From NCBI GenBank assembly GCA_016927595.1, contig JAFGMI010000032.1, positions 62,001 to 126,000 on the forward strand: a stretch of DNA of 64,000 bases, in the 5' to 3' direction. Under the pieces are notes generated by a model. That model made no database searches. It was not told where the DNA came from and worked only from the letters and a program-made list of their open reading frames with translations. Numbering within the stretch: the stretch's first letter is position 1; each line of letters opens with the position of its first letter. The stretch comes from Melioribacteraceae bacterium (GTDB lineage: Bacteria; Bacteroidota; Ignavibacteria; Ignavibacteriales; Melioribacteraceae). The position numbers and the translations under genes were made by a program. Below are positions 1 through 9,622 of the stretch, one piece after another.

Positions 1-79
1 TGCAGAATTTATAAACACTAAAATGAATCTGGGAATACTTCTCTGACGGCTGGTTGCAGGTATCAAATAAAAGAATAAT

Positions 80-565
80 ATGAACGAGAAATTTTATAGC
101 TTAAATGCTTTATCGCTCCGGGGGGAGAGGATAAACATGGAATCTTACAGAAACAAAGTTGTGCTGGTTATAAATACTGCCAGCCGATGCGGATTTACAC
201 CGCAATATGAGGGACTTGAGAAGCTATATAAGAAATTCGGTAATAATGGATTCGTGATTCTTGGTTTTCCCTGTAACCAGTTTGGTCATCAGGAACCAGG
301 AAATGAAAAGGAAATTGCTGAAGGCTGTCTTGTCAATTACGGCGTTACATTCCCGATATTCTCAAAAGTTAAAGTGAATGGTACGGATGCTCACCCGATT
401 TTCAAATATTTAAAAAATAAACTGCCGGGAATTTTTGGCGGTCGTATAAATTGGAATTTCACAAAATTTCTTATCGATAAAAACGGACAACCTTTTAAAA
501 GATTTGCGCCTTACACCCGACCGGAAAAACTGGAAAAAATAATTTCACGCTTACTTGAAAAATAG
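80..565 (+). CDS. Glutathione peroxidase family, thioredoxin-type
   Basis: Thiol peroxidase that reduces hydrogen or lipid peroxides, probably with thioredoxin as reductant. The 161-residue length is normal for bacterial members. The peroxidatic cysteine is C37 in NTASRCGFTPQY; Q71 lies in FGHQEPG and the tryptophan in RINWNFTKF, so the catalytic set is present. C83, just before NYGVTFP, sits where thioredoxin-dependent members keep the resolving cysteine. The active site uses Cys, not selenocysteine. There is no signal peptide, so it should be cytoplasmic. No good ribosome binding site precedes the ATG. It lies 106 bp upstream of the FKBP isomerase in the same direction and could be transcribed alone. 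The family is secure; the physiological reductant is inferred. Confidence 0.93.
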   Translation: MNEKFYSLNALSLRGERINMESYRNKVVLVINTASRCGFTPQYEGLEKLYKKFGNNGFVILGFPCNQFGHQEPGNEKEIAEGCLVNYGVTFPIFSKVKVNGTDAHPIFKYLKNKLPGIFGGRINWNFTKFLIDKNGQPFKRFAPYTRPEKLEKIISRLLEK

Positions 566-671
566 CTTCCGCACTTAAACTTTTATCAGTTTATTCGAAC
601 CGTTCCAAAGTTGGTATTCAAAGAGGAATACGATAAGTTTACAAACGCTAATTTTAAATATGGGAGAAATA

Positions 672-1370
672 ATGAAGCATGTATTAATTACTTTGATTTT
701 TCTGGGTTTTATTTCAACGATTATTGCACAGAATAAAAAATTATCCAAAGATGATTTGAAGACAACAAAACAAAAAGTAAGCTATGCTATTGGACATGAT
801 GTTGGGAAAAACACAAAATTGCAGGGAATTGAAATTTCGGTCGATGAATTTATGCAGGGCTTTAAAGACGCATTATCAGACAATCCGGTTTTAACAGAAC
901 AGGAAATAACACAGATCATTATTTCATTTCAACAGGAGATGATGGCTGAGAGAGAAGCGAAAAATAAAGTTGCCGCTCAAAAAAATAAGAAAGATGGAAA
1001 AGCCTTTCTGGAAGCAAATGCCCAAAAGGAAGGTGTGGTAACGCTTTCCAGTGGTCTTCAGTACAAAGTGATTAAAAGGGGAAACGGACCGCAGCCGACG
1101 AAAAGTGATAAAGTGAAAGTTCATTACCGGGGCACTTCGATTTCGGGTGAGGAATTCGACAGTTCATACAAACGTGGTGAACCAACCGAGTTCCCGGTTA
1201 CGGGTGTAATTAAAGGGTGGACCGAAGCACTGCTGCTGATGCATGTCGGTGATAAATGGGAATTATATATACCGTATGACTTAGCTTATGGCGAAAGTGG
1301 TAACCCGCCTGTTATACAGCCTGCCCAAACGCTTTTATTTGAAGTTGAGCTGCTTGAAATTGTAAAATAA
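672..1370 (+). CDS. Periplasmic FKBP-type peptidyl-prolyl isomerase (Mip/FkpA-like)
   Basis: Catalyses cis-trans isomerisation of prolyl bonds during folding of exported proteins. I chose the ATG at 672 rather than 660 because GGGAG lies at a suitable distance before it and the protein then opens with a clean signal peptide (MKHVLITLIFLGFISTIIAQ). Residues about 25-110 match the helical FKBP N-terminal dimerisation domain (KVSYAIGHDVGKN near its start). The catalytic FKBP domain follows at about 130-232, with YKVIKRGNGPQPTKSDKVKV, VIKGWTEALLLM and DLAYGESG. The architecture is that of Mip/FkpA. A strong hairpin with a T-run follows 31 bp after the stop. Confidence 0.93.
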   Translation: MKHVLITLIFLGFISTIIAQNKKLSKDDLKTTKQKVSYAIGHDVGKNTKLQGIEISVDEFMQGFKDALSDNPVLTEQEITQIIISFQQEMMAEREAKNKVAAQKNKKDGKAFLEANAQKEGVVTLSSGLQYKVIKRGNGPQPTKSDKVKVHYRGTSISGEEFDSSYKRGEPTEFPVTGVIKGWTEALLLMHVGDKWELYIPYDLAYGESGNPPVIQPAQTLLFEVELLEIVK

Positions 1371-1400
1371 TAGGATATGATTAAAAAATAGAAATTAAGA

Positions 1401-1432
1401 AACCCGGCTGACTATATAAGCCGGGTTTTGTT
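1401..1432. terminator. Intrinsic terminator between convergent genes
   Basis: A 9-bp perfect stem (AACCCGGCT with AGCCGGGTT) and a 9-nt loop is followed by a T-rich stretch. It closes the FKBP gene. It can also work on the minus strand for the GH3 gene, whose stop codon is only 13 bp away, although the run on that side is less regular. Confidence 0.85.
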
Positions 1433-1439
1433 TATTAAA

Positions 1440-3686
1440 TTATTCTAATTCGAACATCGTCTCCAGCTCAGCGTCTGAACTTCCACCTACCCAAAGCTTA
1501 AAATCACCCGGTTCGGCAGTATAATTCATATTTATGTCCCAGAATTTTAAATCGTCTGTATTCAGAACGAATTTCACCTCTTTAGATTCACCCGGCAATA
1601 AATTTATTCTTTTAAAGCTTTTCAGTTCTTTTACCGGTCTTGTTACACTTCCAACCAGATCTCTCACATATAGTTGAACAACTTCTTCTCCTGCGTAACT
1701 GCCTGTATTGGAAACGGTGACCGATATTTCAAGACTATCCCCCATTTTGATCTCATGCTTTGACAGCTTAAGATCGGAATATTCGAAATCGGTGTAAGAT
1801 AATCCGTAGCCGAACGGATAAGCAGGTGTGTAATCTACATCGAGAAAATAAGAAACAAATCCTTTCGGATCCTCCGGCGTACCCGGTTCTATACCCAGTT
1901 GATCTTCAGAGGGCGGTCTGCCTGTATTTTTGTGAGAATAATATATAGGCACCTGACCCACTGTTCTCGGAAAACTTACCGGCAATTTACCTGATGGCGA
2001 TGCTTTTCCGAAAAGCACATCCACAACAGCGGGACCGCCCATTATTCCAGGATGCCATGCAAACAATATTGAATTAACATCATCCTTTATTTCACCAAAT
2101 GTTAACGGTCTTCCCGCCATTATAATTAAGGCAATTGGTTTGCCCGTTCGAGCAACAGCTTTAATCAGATCTGTCTGAACTCCGGGAAGATTAATATACG
2201 CTCTCGAATGTGATTCACCTGAAAGAAGAGCGTCTTCACCACAGAACATTATCACTGCATCAGCACGTTCAGCCGTTTCAACTGCATCATCGAATCCGTC
2301 CTTGCTTTTTGTTCGGGTTGTTTCCATTCCCCTGGAATACAGCACATTTATTTTGTTCCCCGCATATTCTCTCAAAGCTGCCAGAGGAGTTACAGCATCC
2401 TCAGGATTTCCATCGGGAACCCAGGTGCCGAGCTGGGACTCAGCATCATCTGCAAGAGGACCGATTACGGCAAGCGTTTTTATATTATCGGCAAGCGGTA
2501 GCATATTATTGTTTTGAAGAAGCACAAGGCTCTCTACAGAAATCTTTTTAGCAGTTTCCCTGAATTTATCCGATAATGTTTCGGGATTATCAGTTACTAG
2601 TCTGAAAGGATTATCGAATAATCCGAGTTTGAATTTGATGCGCAGAATTCCTTTTACTAATTCATCAATCCATTCTTCTGAAATTTTTCTATCTTCGACG
2701 AGTTTTTCAAGATTGTTAGCGTAGCTTCGTGTTACCATTTCCATATTTACACCGGACTTAGCTGCTTTAAATGCGGCTTCGTATTCATCTGCTGCAAAAC
2801 CGTGAGCAATCATTTCTGTTATTGAAGCCCAGTCACTCACAACATACCCGTTAAAATTCCATTCATCCCTTAACACGGTCTTTAATGTAAATTCATTCCC
2901 CGATGCGGGGATTCCGTTAAGATCATTAAATGCACTCATAAGCGTCGCTGTGCCGGCATCAACACATCCTTTAAATGGAACAAGATATACATCCCGCAGA
3001 AGTCTTTCCGGTATCCAGGTTGTGTTATAATCCTTCCCCGACTCGGCAGCGCCGTAGCCTGCATAGTGTTTTGCGCAAGCAGCTATCGTATTTTGATCCG
3101 CCAGACTTTTTCCTTGAAAACCCCGTACCATTGCAGCGCCCATTTTCGAAGCAAGGAGCGGGTCTTCACCGCACGATTCGGCAATGCGTCCCCAGCGTGG
3201 ATCCCGCGAGATATCAACCATAGGTGCAAATGTCCAGTGAATTCCGGCTTCAGAGGCTTCGGCAGCTGCAACTGATGCTGCAGTTTCAACAAGTTCCGGA
3301 TGCCATGTTGCAGCCTGACCCAGCGGAATCGGAAAAACAGTTTTGTATCCGTGTATTACATCTCTTCCGTAAATTAACGGTATACCCAGTCTGGATTCTT
3401 CAACAGCTATTTTCTGAAACTCCAGCTTGTCTTCCAAATCTCCTGCATTAAGAAAGGAACCGATCAGTCCGTTTCTAACAGCATTCCTGAGGTTGTCTTT
3501 ATTACCCCGCATCTGACTTTGCTGCATCTGTCCTATTTTTTCGGACAGCGTCATCCTGACTATTAAATCGTTAACACGGTCTTCAATTGCGGCTTTTTTG
3601 TGTAATTCCTGCGCGTTAAGAACATTTAATAGTACTACTGTGATAATCGGTAAGACTTTTAAAATGTTATTATTTCGACTAAACAT
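1440..3686 (-). CDS. bglX: GH3 beta-glucosidase, periplasmic (BglX-like)
   Basis: Exo-acting beta-glycosidase that releases terminal glucose or a related sugar from oligosaccharides. The 748 residues begin with a signal peptide (cleavage near LNAQ, residue 26). The GH3 N-terminal barrel holds the KHYAGYG motif (K206-H207) and the nucleophile D285 in YVVSDWAS. The alpha/beta sandwich domain carries LSGESHSRAYINLPGVQ, in which E491 is the probable acid/base. The C-terminal fibronectin III-like domain (about 655-740) includes SYAGEEVVQLYVRD. Length and order match E. coli BglX, including the DPRWGR segment. No susC/susD or regulator is adjacent, so it is not in a visible polysaccharide utilisation locus. 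The exact substrate cannot be read from the sequence. Confidence 0.93.
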   Translation of the reverse strand: MFSRNNNILKVLPIITVVLLNVLNAQELHKKAAIEDRVNDLIVRMTLSEKIGQMQQSQMRGNKDNLRNAVRNGLIGSFLNAGDLEDKLEFQKIAVEESRLGIPLIYGRDVIHGYKTVFPIPLGQAATWHPELVETAASVAAAEASEAGIHWTFAPMVDISRDPRWGRIAESCGEDPLLASKMGAAMVRGFQGKSLADQNTIAACAKHYAGYGAAESGKDYNTTWIPERLLRDVYLVPFKGCVDAGTATLMSAFNDLNGIPASGNEFTLKTVLRDEWNFNGYVVSDWASITEMIAHGFAADEYEAAFKAAKSGVNMEMVTRSYANNLEKLVEDRKISEEWIDELVKGILRIKFKLGLFDNPFRLVTDNPETLSDKFRETAKKISVESLVLLQNNNMLPLADNIKTLAVIGPLADDAESQLGTWVPDGNPEDAVTPLAALREYAGNKINVLYSRGMETTRTKSKDGFDDAVETAERADAVIMFCGEDALLSGESHSRAYINLPGVQTDLIKAVARTGKPIALIIMAGRPLTFGEIKDDVNSILFAWHPGIMGGPAVVDVLFGKASPSGKLPVSFPRTVGQVPIYYSHKNTGRPPSEDQLGIEPGTPEDPKGFVSYFLDVDYTPAYPFGYGLSYTDFEYSDLKLSKHEIKMGDSLEISVTVSNTGSYAGEEVVQLYVRDLVGSVTRPVKELKSFKRINLLPGESKEVKFVLNTDDLKFWDINMNYTAEPGDFKLWVGGSSDAELETMFELE

Positions 3687-3794
3687 TTTACCCCTTCTTA
3701 TTAATTGAGAACGTTTTTTACCTTTAGTAAAAACTCAACATCCATGCCGGAAAATAATCATTTTTATTAAGTAAATACGCCTGGAATCTGATAG

Positions 3795-3947
3795 GGGAAA
3801 CAAGAGCTTATTATTTATTTGATAATACTTTATTATAGAAATAATAATGATGTTGCAGCAAAGGATTCCGCAGGAAGAATATTAAAATTGTACACCGGAT
3901 CAGCAGAATTGAGATTCAACAACGGGTGGAAACCGTATCCGGACTAG
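3795..3947 (+). other. Possible remnant of a coding region
   Basis: Between the divergently placed GH3 promoter side and the orphan at 3944-4606 is an open stretch with no start codon. Its last 27 codons read like protein: DSAGRILKLYTGSAEL then RFNNGWKPYPD and a TAG. There is no upstream ATG in frame and a stop lies at 3792. It may be the 3' end of a decayed gene or simply chance. The rest of this 257-bp gap is AT-rich and shows nothing else. Confidence 0.2.
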
Positions 3948-4606
3948 TTTATAAAACTCCGGACCCAGTTTATGAATTCTATATTCTTTTCAATTGCATT
4001 GGTTCGTCTGCTTTTCTCAAGTTCATCGTCGATGATCTGTGCATTTAACAAATGCTTTTCGGCAGTTTCCAGCAATGTAAAATGCTGTCTGAATAATGAC
4101 TTTGTCTGATTAAGGTATTCTTTTCTTTCTGTACTGTTTTTAAGGGTTGCAAGATTTCTTATTCTGTTATCATAATCTGTAAGGCGCTTGAATTCCTCAA
4201 TTGAATAGTGACCAATATTATTATACTGCCACGATGCAATCCCGGGTCTGCCCAGTTCCATTGCACACTCACCCGCAACGATCAGATTCGATATTACCTT
4301 TTTAATTTCATTATTTTCCAGGGCTACAGACACTTCAGATTTTGCCTTCTTGTATGTTTCCCAAAGTTCCGTAATCGATTTAACCCCGTTTTCTTTAACG
4401 GACGATTTGCTGTTTTCCGCTTTATTCTTCGTGGTATCTTCAGAACAAAATACGCCAGGGCTGTTCAGTATTTCATATTCAATCTGCTGTATTATCGGTT
4501 CTTGTGAGATATCTCCTCTAAAGTTGGCAGAACCAGGAGTGTCACAGACAAGTAATAAAATCATTACTAAAACAGATATCATAATATCTTTAATCAAAGT
4601 TTTCAT
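3944..4606 (-). CDS. Exported protein of unknown function
   Basis: I do not recognise this 220-residue protein. It has a hydrophobic N-terminus (MKTLIKDIMISVLVMILLLV, then CDTPGSA) that looks like a signal peptide; the Cys at position 21 is not in a convincing lipobox. The mature part is strongly helical and charged, with residues about 75-215 resembling two or three helical hairpins of the TPR type (KAKSEVSVALENNEIKKVIS, YNNIGHYSIEEFKR, TLLETAEKHLLNAQII). It is monocistronic, and divergent from the histidine kinase gene at 4750. A function is not proposed; a helical periplasmic adaptor is one possibility. Confidence 0.6.
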   Translation of the reverse strand: MKTLIKDIMISVLVMILLLVCDTPGSANFRGDISQEPIIQQIEYEILNSPGVFCSEDTTKNKAENSKSSVKENGVKSITELWETYKKAKSEVSVALENNEIKKVISNLIVAGECAMELGRPGIASWQYNNIGHYSIEEFKRLTDYDNRIRNLATLKNSTERKEYLNQTKSLFRQHFTLLETAEKHLLNAQIIDDELEKSRRTNAIEKNIEFINWVRSFIN

Positions 4607-4749
4607 TTAAAACACATATTATTTAATTATAATTACTGATTCCAATTTACAACTTCCATAATAAATAATTACCGGAAAAAACAACACTCCAATGATAATA
4701 TGCCGGGCTTAAGGTCAAAATCCGCAGTACAATCATTCAAGTGTAATTT

Positions 4750-6726
4750 TTGTTTTCTTTTCTTAACTTTATAAAATTCAATAATAAAAAGTATTTAACG
4801 GGCTTGATTTCAGAACAGTATAAATACCTTCTTCAGCTCTATTCAACTTACACGGGTTGTAAAGTATCTTTAATTATTAAAATCAATAAAGACCGTAATG
4901 AAATTTTAAGCTCATTCTATACTAAAGAATTCAATGCCGGTAAAATAAAAATTTTACTGAATCACTTCTCGGAAGAATGTGAGTCCTCGGGTCCCGGGGA
5001 CGGAAATAATATTAAAGTTGATAAAAAATTAAAAAATCTGGGCATCGAGGATGGATTTAAAAAATTATTGTTTCATGGCGAATTCTCAGATTTTTACCTG
5101 CTCGGTTTTAACCGGGAATCCGATAAGAAAACAGAAGACATAAATATATCCGATCTGATCATCAGGAGCATTTCCGAACGGCTCGAGTTCGAGGAACAGA
5201 TAAACAAAAAATATATAGAAACAACCTCAAATATTAATACAGTTATATATTCCACAAATGCCGATGGAACGAAATACTATTTTATTTCAGATTCAGTTCA
5301 ACGGCTTTTTGGTTTAACGGAAAAACAAATAATAAACAACCGTATTGCCCTGCTGAGAAGGATAGTGCCAGAGCATTTTAAGGGGTATTCGAATTTTATC
5401 AAGGAATTAAAATCGGGTAAAAAAGCAGAATATGAATATGAAATTTTAGATTCAAATGGTAGGAGTAAATGGGTAAGACACACGGGAAATCCCGTAATCA
5501 TAAATGGAAATGTTCAAAGAGTAGTCGGGATAATTGAAGACATAACAGAGGAACGTATTATCCGGGATAAACTTGCAAAGTCTGAAGAAAAATTCAGACT
5601 TCTGGTTGAAGCGGCAAGCGATTTAATAATGTCTCTCAACAGTTTCGGTTATGTATCACTGGTTAATAAAAACGGTGCACGTTCTCTGGGCTTTAAACCG
5701 GAGGAACTTCTCGGTAAGCACTTTCTCGAGCTTGTTGAAGAAACAACCAAGAATGATACTATAGATGCATTCCAGAAAATTCTTAGCTCCGAAGATTCGA
5801 TTGATTTTGAGGTTAATCTGATCGATAAATTCGAAAATCCCGTGCTATTCGATTTTCACGCCACGCCCACTAAGGATGAAGGTGTTATTTCCGGAATGCT
5901 GGCGATTGGTCGTGATATCACTAAAAGGAAAAGAGATGAAACTCGCGTAAAAGAATTGAATACGAAACTGCTGGAAGCCAATCGGTTAATTTCAATAGAA
6001 AGAGACCGTGCAAAACAGCAGCTGACGGTTCTGGAGGAATTGAATAACCTTAAAAGTGAATTCGTTTCCCGGATATCTCATGAACTCAGAACACCGCTTG
6101 CGTCAATTGTGGGATTTGCAGAAACTATTGTTTCCGATCAGGATATGCCGAAAGAAATGGTTTACGAATTCAGCAATATAATTCTGACTGAGGGGAAAAG
6201 ACTGGCGAAACTGGTCAACGACGTGCTGGATTTTTCAAAGCTCGAATCAATTAATGAGGAAGTTCACAAAAAAGATATGGATCTTATTAAAACTCTTTTA
6301 AAACTCAGCTCGTCTTTTGAAAAATATGCCGCAGAACAGAAAGTAACATTAAATTTCGAACTTCCTGAAGCAGAAATTGTTATTTTTGCCGATCAGGAAA
6401 TGATAGAGAAAAGTTTTATCGCACTTATAAAAAACGGGATTAAACATAATAGACAGGACGGCAGAGTTTCTGTTATTGTACAGGATTTTCTTAATGAAGT
6501 TGAAGTAATTATAAGCGATACTGGTGTCGGAATCTCTGCGGAGGATTTACCACAGTTGTTCGATAAGTTCAGTAAGCTTAATGCCACGAGTGGTCAAACA
6601 GGAATTACGGGATTGAACATGGCTTACGTGAAACAGGTAATTGACATTCACAGAGGACTTATACAGGTTAAAAGTAAAATTGATGAGGGGACTACCTTCA
6701 TTATCAGGTTACCGAAGAAAAAATAG
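4750..6726 (+). CDS. PAS-domain sensor histidine kinase
   Basis: Cytoplasmic sensor kinase of about 658 residues. No membrane segment is visible. Residues 1-150 form a possible GAF-like region; two PAS/PAC units follow at about 155-275 (ending [11 protein letters not shown]) and 280-395 (ending [11 protein letters not shown]). After a short coiled coil the HisKA box [19 protein letters not shown] carries H444. The ATPase domain has N- and G-box features ([33 protein letters not shown]). The start is uncertain: the reading frame opens with TTG at 4750 and no Shine-Dalgarno is visible. The next gene, an NtrC-type regulator, begins 10 bp after the stop, so the two are very probably a cognate pair. 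Confidence 0.88.
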   Translation: MFSFLNFIKFNNKKYLTGLISEQYKYLLQLYSTYTGCKVSLIIKINKDRNEILSSFYTKEFNAGKIKILLNHFSEECESSGPGDGNNIKVDKKLKNLGIEDGFKKLLFHGEFSDFYLLGFNRESDKKTEDINISDLIIRSISERLEFEEQINKKYIETTSNINTVIYSTNADGTKYYFISDSVQRLFGLTEKQIINNRIALLRRIVPEHFKGYSNFIKELKSGKKAEYEYEILDSNGRSKWVRHTGNPVIINGNVQRVVGIIEDITEERIIRDKLAKSEEKFRLLVEAASDLIMSLNSFGYVSLVNKNGARSLGFKPEELLGKHFLELVEETTKNDTIDAFQKILSSEDSIDFEVNLIDKFENPVLFDFHATPTKDEGVISGMLAIGRDITKRKRDETRVKELNTKLLEANRLISIERDRAKQQLTVLEELNNLKSEFVSRISHELRTPLASIVGFAETIVSDQDMPKEMVYEFSNIILTEGKRLAKLVNDVLDFSKLESINEEVHKKDMDLIKTLLKLSSSFEKYAAEQKVTLNFELPEAEIVIFADQEMIEKSFIALIKNGIKHNRQDGRVSVIVQDFLNEVEVIISDTGVGISAEDLPQLFDKFSKLNATSGQTGITGLNMAYVKQVIDIHRGLIQVKSKIDEGTTFIIRLPKKK

Positions 6727-6736
6727 AGGAGTTCAC

Positions 6737-8119
6737 TTGGAAAAATTAGTATTCATTGTTGATGATGAGCCTTCCATATCAAGGTTGTTGTCGCACTGGG
6801 TTAAAAACCAGTGGGGTTACAAAGTTGAAGTGTTTGAGCATGGTGCGGATATGCTGGAAAATCTGAACAGGGGTCCACAGCTTATTCTGCTTGATATTAT
6901 GCTGCCAGATATTAATGGTATTGAAATTCTTAAAAAAGTAAAAGCTGCCAATCCGCATCTGCCGGTTATAATGCTTTCTGCGCAGGGAAGTGTTGAAGTT
7001 GCTCTGGAATCATTACGGCTGGGCGCTTTCGATTATTTCCCAAAGCCTATCGATCAGAACAGATTAGGTCCGGCTATTAAAAATGCACTTCAGAATTACG
7101 AACTTCAAAAGCGCGTCGAGGAGCTGGAAAAAGACATTCAGAAGGAATTCAGTTTCGATAATATAATTTCAGCCGATAATAAAATGCAGTCGTTATTTAA
7201 AATGGTTACCAAGGTTCTCAATAACGATATAACGGTTCTTATTAACGGCGAGAGCGGGACTGGCAAGGAACTTATTGCCAGAGCAATACATTATAACGGC
7301 AGCAGGAAAGAAGAGCCATTTATTGTTGTAAATTGTGCATCCATTCCACGTGAACTTTTGGAAAGCGAACTTTTCGGGCACGAGAAAGGTGCATTTACCG
7401 GCGCACATCAAAGAAAAATCGGGAAGTTTGAACTTGCAAAAACCGGCACCATTTTCCTTGATGAAATTGGCGAAATGGAAATGTCGCTTCAGGCAAAAAT
7501 TCTGCGTGTTATTCAACAGAGAGAGTTTGAAAGAGTAGGCGGCAACGAAATAATACAGACCAATGCAAGAATAATATCCGCTACCAACAGGGACCTGCAG
7601 AAAGCTGTTGAAGCCAAAGAGTTCAGGGAGGATCTGTACTACAGATTAAGTTCATTCCCGATTGTAATACCCCCTCTTCGCGAAAGAAAAGGAGATATAG
7701 TAATTCTGATAGATCACTTTATCAGACATTTTAACAATAAGATGGGCACCGATATAAAGGGCGTTACAAAAGCTGCGATGAAAATTCTCTACGATTACGA
7801 CTGGCCCGGCAATGTTAGAGAACTTGAGAATACTATCGAAAGATGTGTGATTCTTTCGGATTCGGAAAATATAGATGTTTCCCAGCTGCCCGCTCACCTT
7901 GCCTCGGGCGATTATACTCCTAACCTGAATGTTTCGGGTGAAATGTTTACCGAAAATTCACCGATAATACCTTTTGAAAAATTGAAGGAAGAAGCATTAA
8001 GACATGCCGTTAAAGTTACTAACGGAAATATAGTTGAAGCAGCGAAAAAACTGAAAATCGGACGGGCAACTTTTTACAGGCTTCTGGAAAAATATAAAAT
8101 TGAAGTGGACAGAAAATAG
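6737..8119 (+). CDS. NtrC-family sigma-54 response regulator
   Basis: Phosphorylation-controlled activator of sigma-54 RNA polymerase. The start is the TTG at 6737, supported by GAGGAG five bases upstream and by the protein then opening [13 protein letters not shown], as receivers do. The 460 residues hold a receiver domain (phospho-acceptor D53 in [10 protein letters not shown]), an AAA+ domain with Walker A GESGTGKE (about 171-178), the sigma-54 contact loop GAFTGA (about 218-223), Walker [11 protein letters not shown] and the [10 protein letters not shown] segment, then a Fis-type HTH ([17 protein letters not shown]). It is co-transcribed with the upstream kinase and, 1 bp later, the STAS gene. 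No convincing -24/-12 promoter was found in the window, so its targets are unknown. Confidence 0.95.
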   Translation: MEKLVFIVDDEPSISRLLSHWVKNQWGYKVEVFEHGADMLENLNRGPQLILLDIMLPDINGIEILKKVKAANPHLPVIMLSAQGSVEVALESLRLGAFDYFPKPIDQNRLGPAIKNALQNYELQKRVEELEKDIQKEFSFDNIISADNKMQSLFKMVTKVLNNDITVLINGESGTGKELIARAIHYNGSRKEEPFIVVNCASIPRELLESELFGHEKGAFTGAHQRKIGKFELAKTGTIFLDEIGEMEMSLQAKILRVIQQREFERVGGNEIIQTNARIISATNRDLQKAVEAKEFREDLYYRLSSFPIVIPPLRERKGDIVILIDHFIRHFNNKMGTDIKGVTKAAMKILYDYDWPGNVRELENTIERCVILSDSENIDVSQLPAHLASGDYTPNLNVSGEMFTENSPIIPFEKLKEEALRHAVKVTNGNIVEAAKKLKIGRATFYRLLEKYKIEVDRK

Positions 8120-8120
8120 T

Positions 8121-8468
8121 ATGCATATTGTTGAAGAGAAAGTAGCAGATATACTAATTGAATCCGTTAAGTTCGATAGGGCAACTATTAACGAATCGGC
8201 TTTATTAAAGGAAAATATTAACAGGGGAATTGAAAAAGGGTTTATAAAAATCATTATTGATTTGTCGGCTTGTGAATATATGGATTCAACTTTTCTGGGC
8301 GTGCTCGTCTCTGCTCTCAAAACCGTGAGCAGACAGGGAGGGGATGTAAAGCTGGTTGGCTTTAAACCCCAGGTTCACGCAATGTTCGAACTGACGAGAA
8401 TGTTCAGGGTGTTTCAGGTTTACAGCGATCTGCCGAACGCGATACAAAGCTTTTCAAAGAATAATTAA
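8121..8468 (+). CDS. STAS-domain anti-sigma factor antagonist-like protein
   Basis: A single STAS domain of 115 residues, as in SpoIIAA/RsbV. In partner switching such proteins bind and neutralise an anti-sigma kinase when unphosphorylated. The conserved phosphorylatable serine is S56 in EYMDSTFLGVLVSAL. I chose the ATG at 8121, directly after the NtrC stop; a TTG at 8100 would add seven residues and overlap that gene. The next gene encodes a PP2C phosphatase that would be expected to dephosphorylate S56. No anti-sigma kinase (RsbW/SpoIIAB type) lies nearby, so the partner must be encoded elsewhere. Confidence 0.88.
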   Translation: MHIVEEKVADILIESVKFDRATINESALLKENINRGIEKGFIKIIIDLSACEYMDSTFLGVLVSALKTVSRQGGDVKLVGFKPQVHAMFELTRMFRVFQVYSDLPNAIQSFSKNN

Positions 8469-8485
8469 AATTTCGGACCGTGGTA

Positions 8486-9622
8486 ATGAATTCAGTGCAG
8501 GACGAGTATAAAATACTGTTGGTTGAAGACGATGAGAATATTGCCAAACTCTTCAAATATAACCTATCTAAGAACGGTTATAAAGTTGAGCATAGAATAA
8601 ACGGACAGCAGGGTTTTGAATGTGTTAAAACTTTCAGGCCCGATCTGATAATAAGCGACATAATGATGCCGGAAGTAGACGGATTTGAGTTCAGAAAAAT
8701 GCTTCTTGAAGATTCTGAACTTAAAGCCATCCCTTTTATATTCCTGACCGCCAAAGGATCCGAAGAGGATATTCTTAGAGGTTACGATATGGAGATTCAG
8801 GAATATATAATCAAAACGGCAAGTCCCAAAGTTGTACTCGCGAAGGTTTCAGCTATAATCAAGTCGAGCGAAAAAGAGCGTCTTAAAGCTCAGTCCGAAG
8901 TTCAGAAAGCTGCCGACTCAATGAGCGCAAAAGTTGTTCCCGATGAAGCTCCCTCGTTTGATGAATTTATAATTAAGCACTGGCATGTACCATTTCAAAA
9001 TGTACCGGGCGGAGATTTTATTGACTATGTGAGAATTGATGAAAATAAAATTGCCATTGTTCTCGGCGACGTGATGGGGAAAAAATGGGGCGCCTGGTAT
9101 TTTGCTGTTGCATACGCCGGATATGTACGAAGTGCAATCAGGTTTGCTATAATGTCGGGCAACAATTTATCCGCCAGTGAATTAATGAGCAAAGTGAACG
9201 AATCAGTTTACAACGACGAAAGAATATCGGAAGTTTTTGTTACTCTTTCTATCGTTGTAATTGATAATAAAGAAAACACTGCAACATACTGCGGGGCGGG
9301 CGATCTGCCTTTGATCTTCAATAATTTTAATACTGTTGAAACGTATAAATCGCAGGGACTTTTACTGGGATTTAATACAGACGGCGGCTATAAAGATATC
9401 AGACTCGAATTAAAATCCGGCGATGAAATATTACTTATCACCGATGGAATTATTGAATCGCGTAATCCCAATGGAAAACAACTGGAAATAGATGGTTTAA
9501 AAAGAATAATCAGGCAAAACTCCGGCGAAGATACTATTAAAATTGTTAAAGAGAAATTTACTGAATTTACAAATGGCAGATTTGAAGACGATGTAAGTTT
9601 GATTTATATCAAAAAAAATTAG
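8486..9622 (+). CDS. Response regulator with SpoIIE/RsbU PP2C phosphatase output
   Basis: Fusion of a receiver domain (about 8-125, phospho-acceptor D58 in LIISDIMMPEVDG) to a PP2C-type Ser/Thr phosphatase (about 165-378). Phosphatase metal-binding motifs are visible: GGDFIDYV, VLGDVMGKKWGA, CGAGDLPL, LITDGIIESRNPNG and FEDDVSL. The receiver has EYIIKTASP where KP usually follows the conserved lysine, a small deviation. ATG 8486 is preferred; GTG 8480 is possible. The likely substrate is the phospho-STAS protein encoded 17 bp upstream. The gene ends flush against the convergent DUF4922 gene with no room for a terminator. Confidence 0.92.
   Translation: MNSVQDEYKILLVEDDENIAKLFKYNLSKNGYKVEHRINGQQGFECVKTFRPDLIISDIMMPEVDGFEFRKMLLEDSELKAIPFIFLTAKGSEEDILRGYDMEIQEYIIKTASPKVVLAKVSAIIKSSEKERLKAQSEVQKAADSMSAKVVPDEAPSFDEFIIKHWHVPFQNVPGGDFIDYVRIDENKIAIVLGDVMGKKWGAWYFAVAYAGYVRSAIRFAIMSGNNLSASELMSKVNESVYNDERISEVFVTLSIVVIDNKENTATYCGAGDLPLIFNNFNTVETYKSQGLLLGFNTDGGYKDIRLELKSGDEILLITDGIIESRNPNGKQLEIDGLKRIIRQNSGEDTIKIVKEKFTEFTNGRFEDDVSLIYIKKN

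Noticed and set aside
1-46. Open frame at the window edge ending in NTKMNLGILL and TGA
   Set aside because: It could be the last codons of an upstream gene, but 14 residues are too few to support a call.
6641-6736. Upstream extension of the NtrC regulator frame
   Set aside because: It overlaps the kinase gene; the TTG at 6737 has GAGGAG before it and gives a normal receiver N-terminus.
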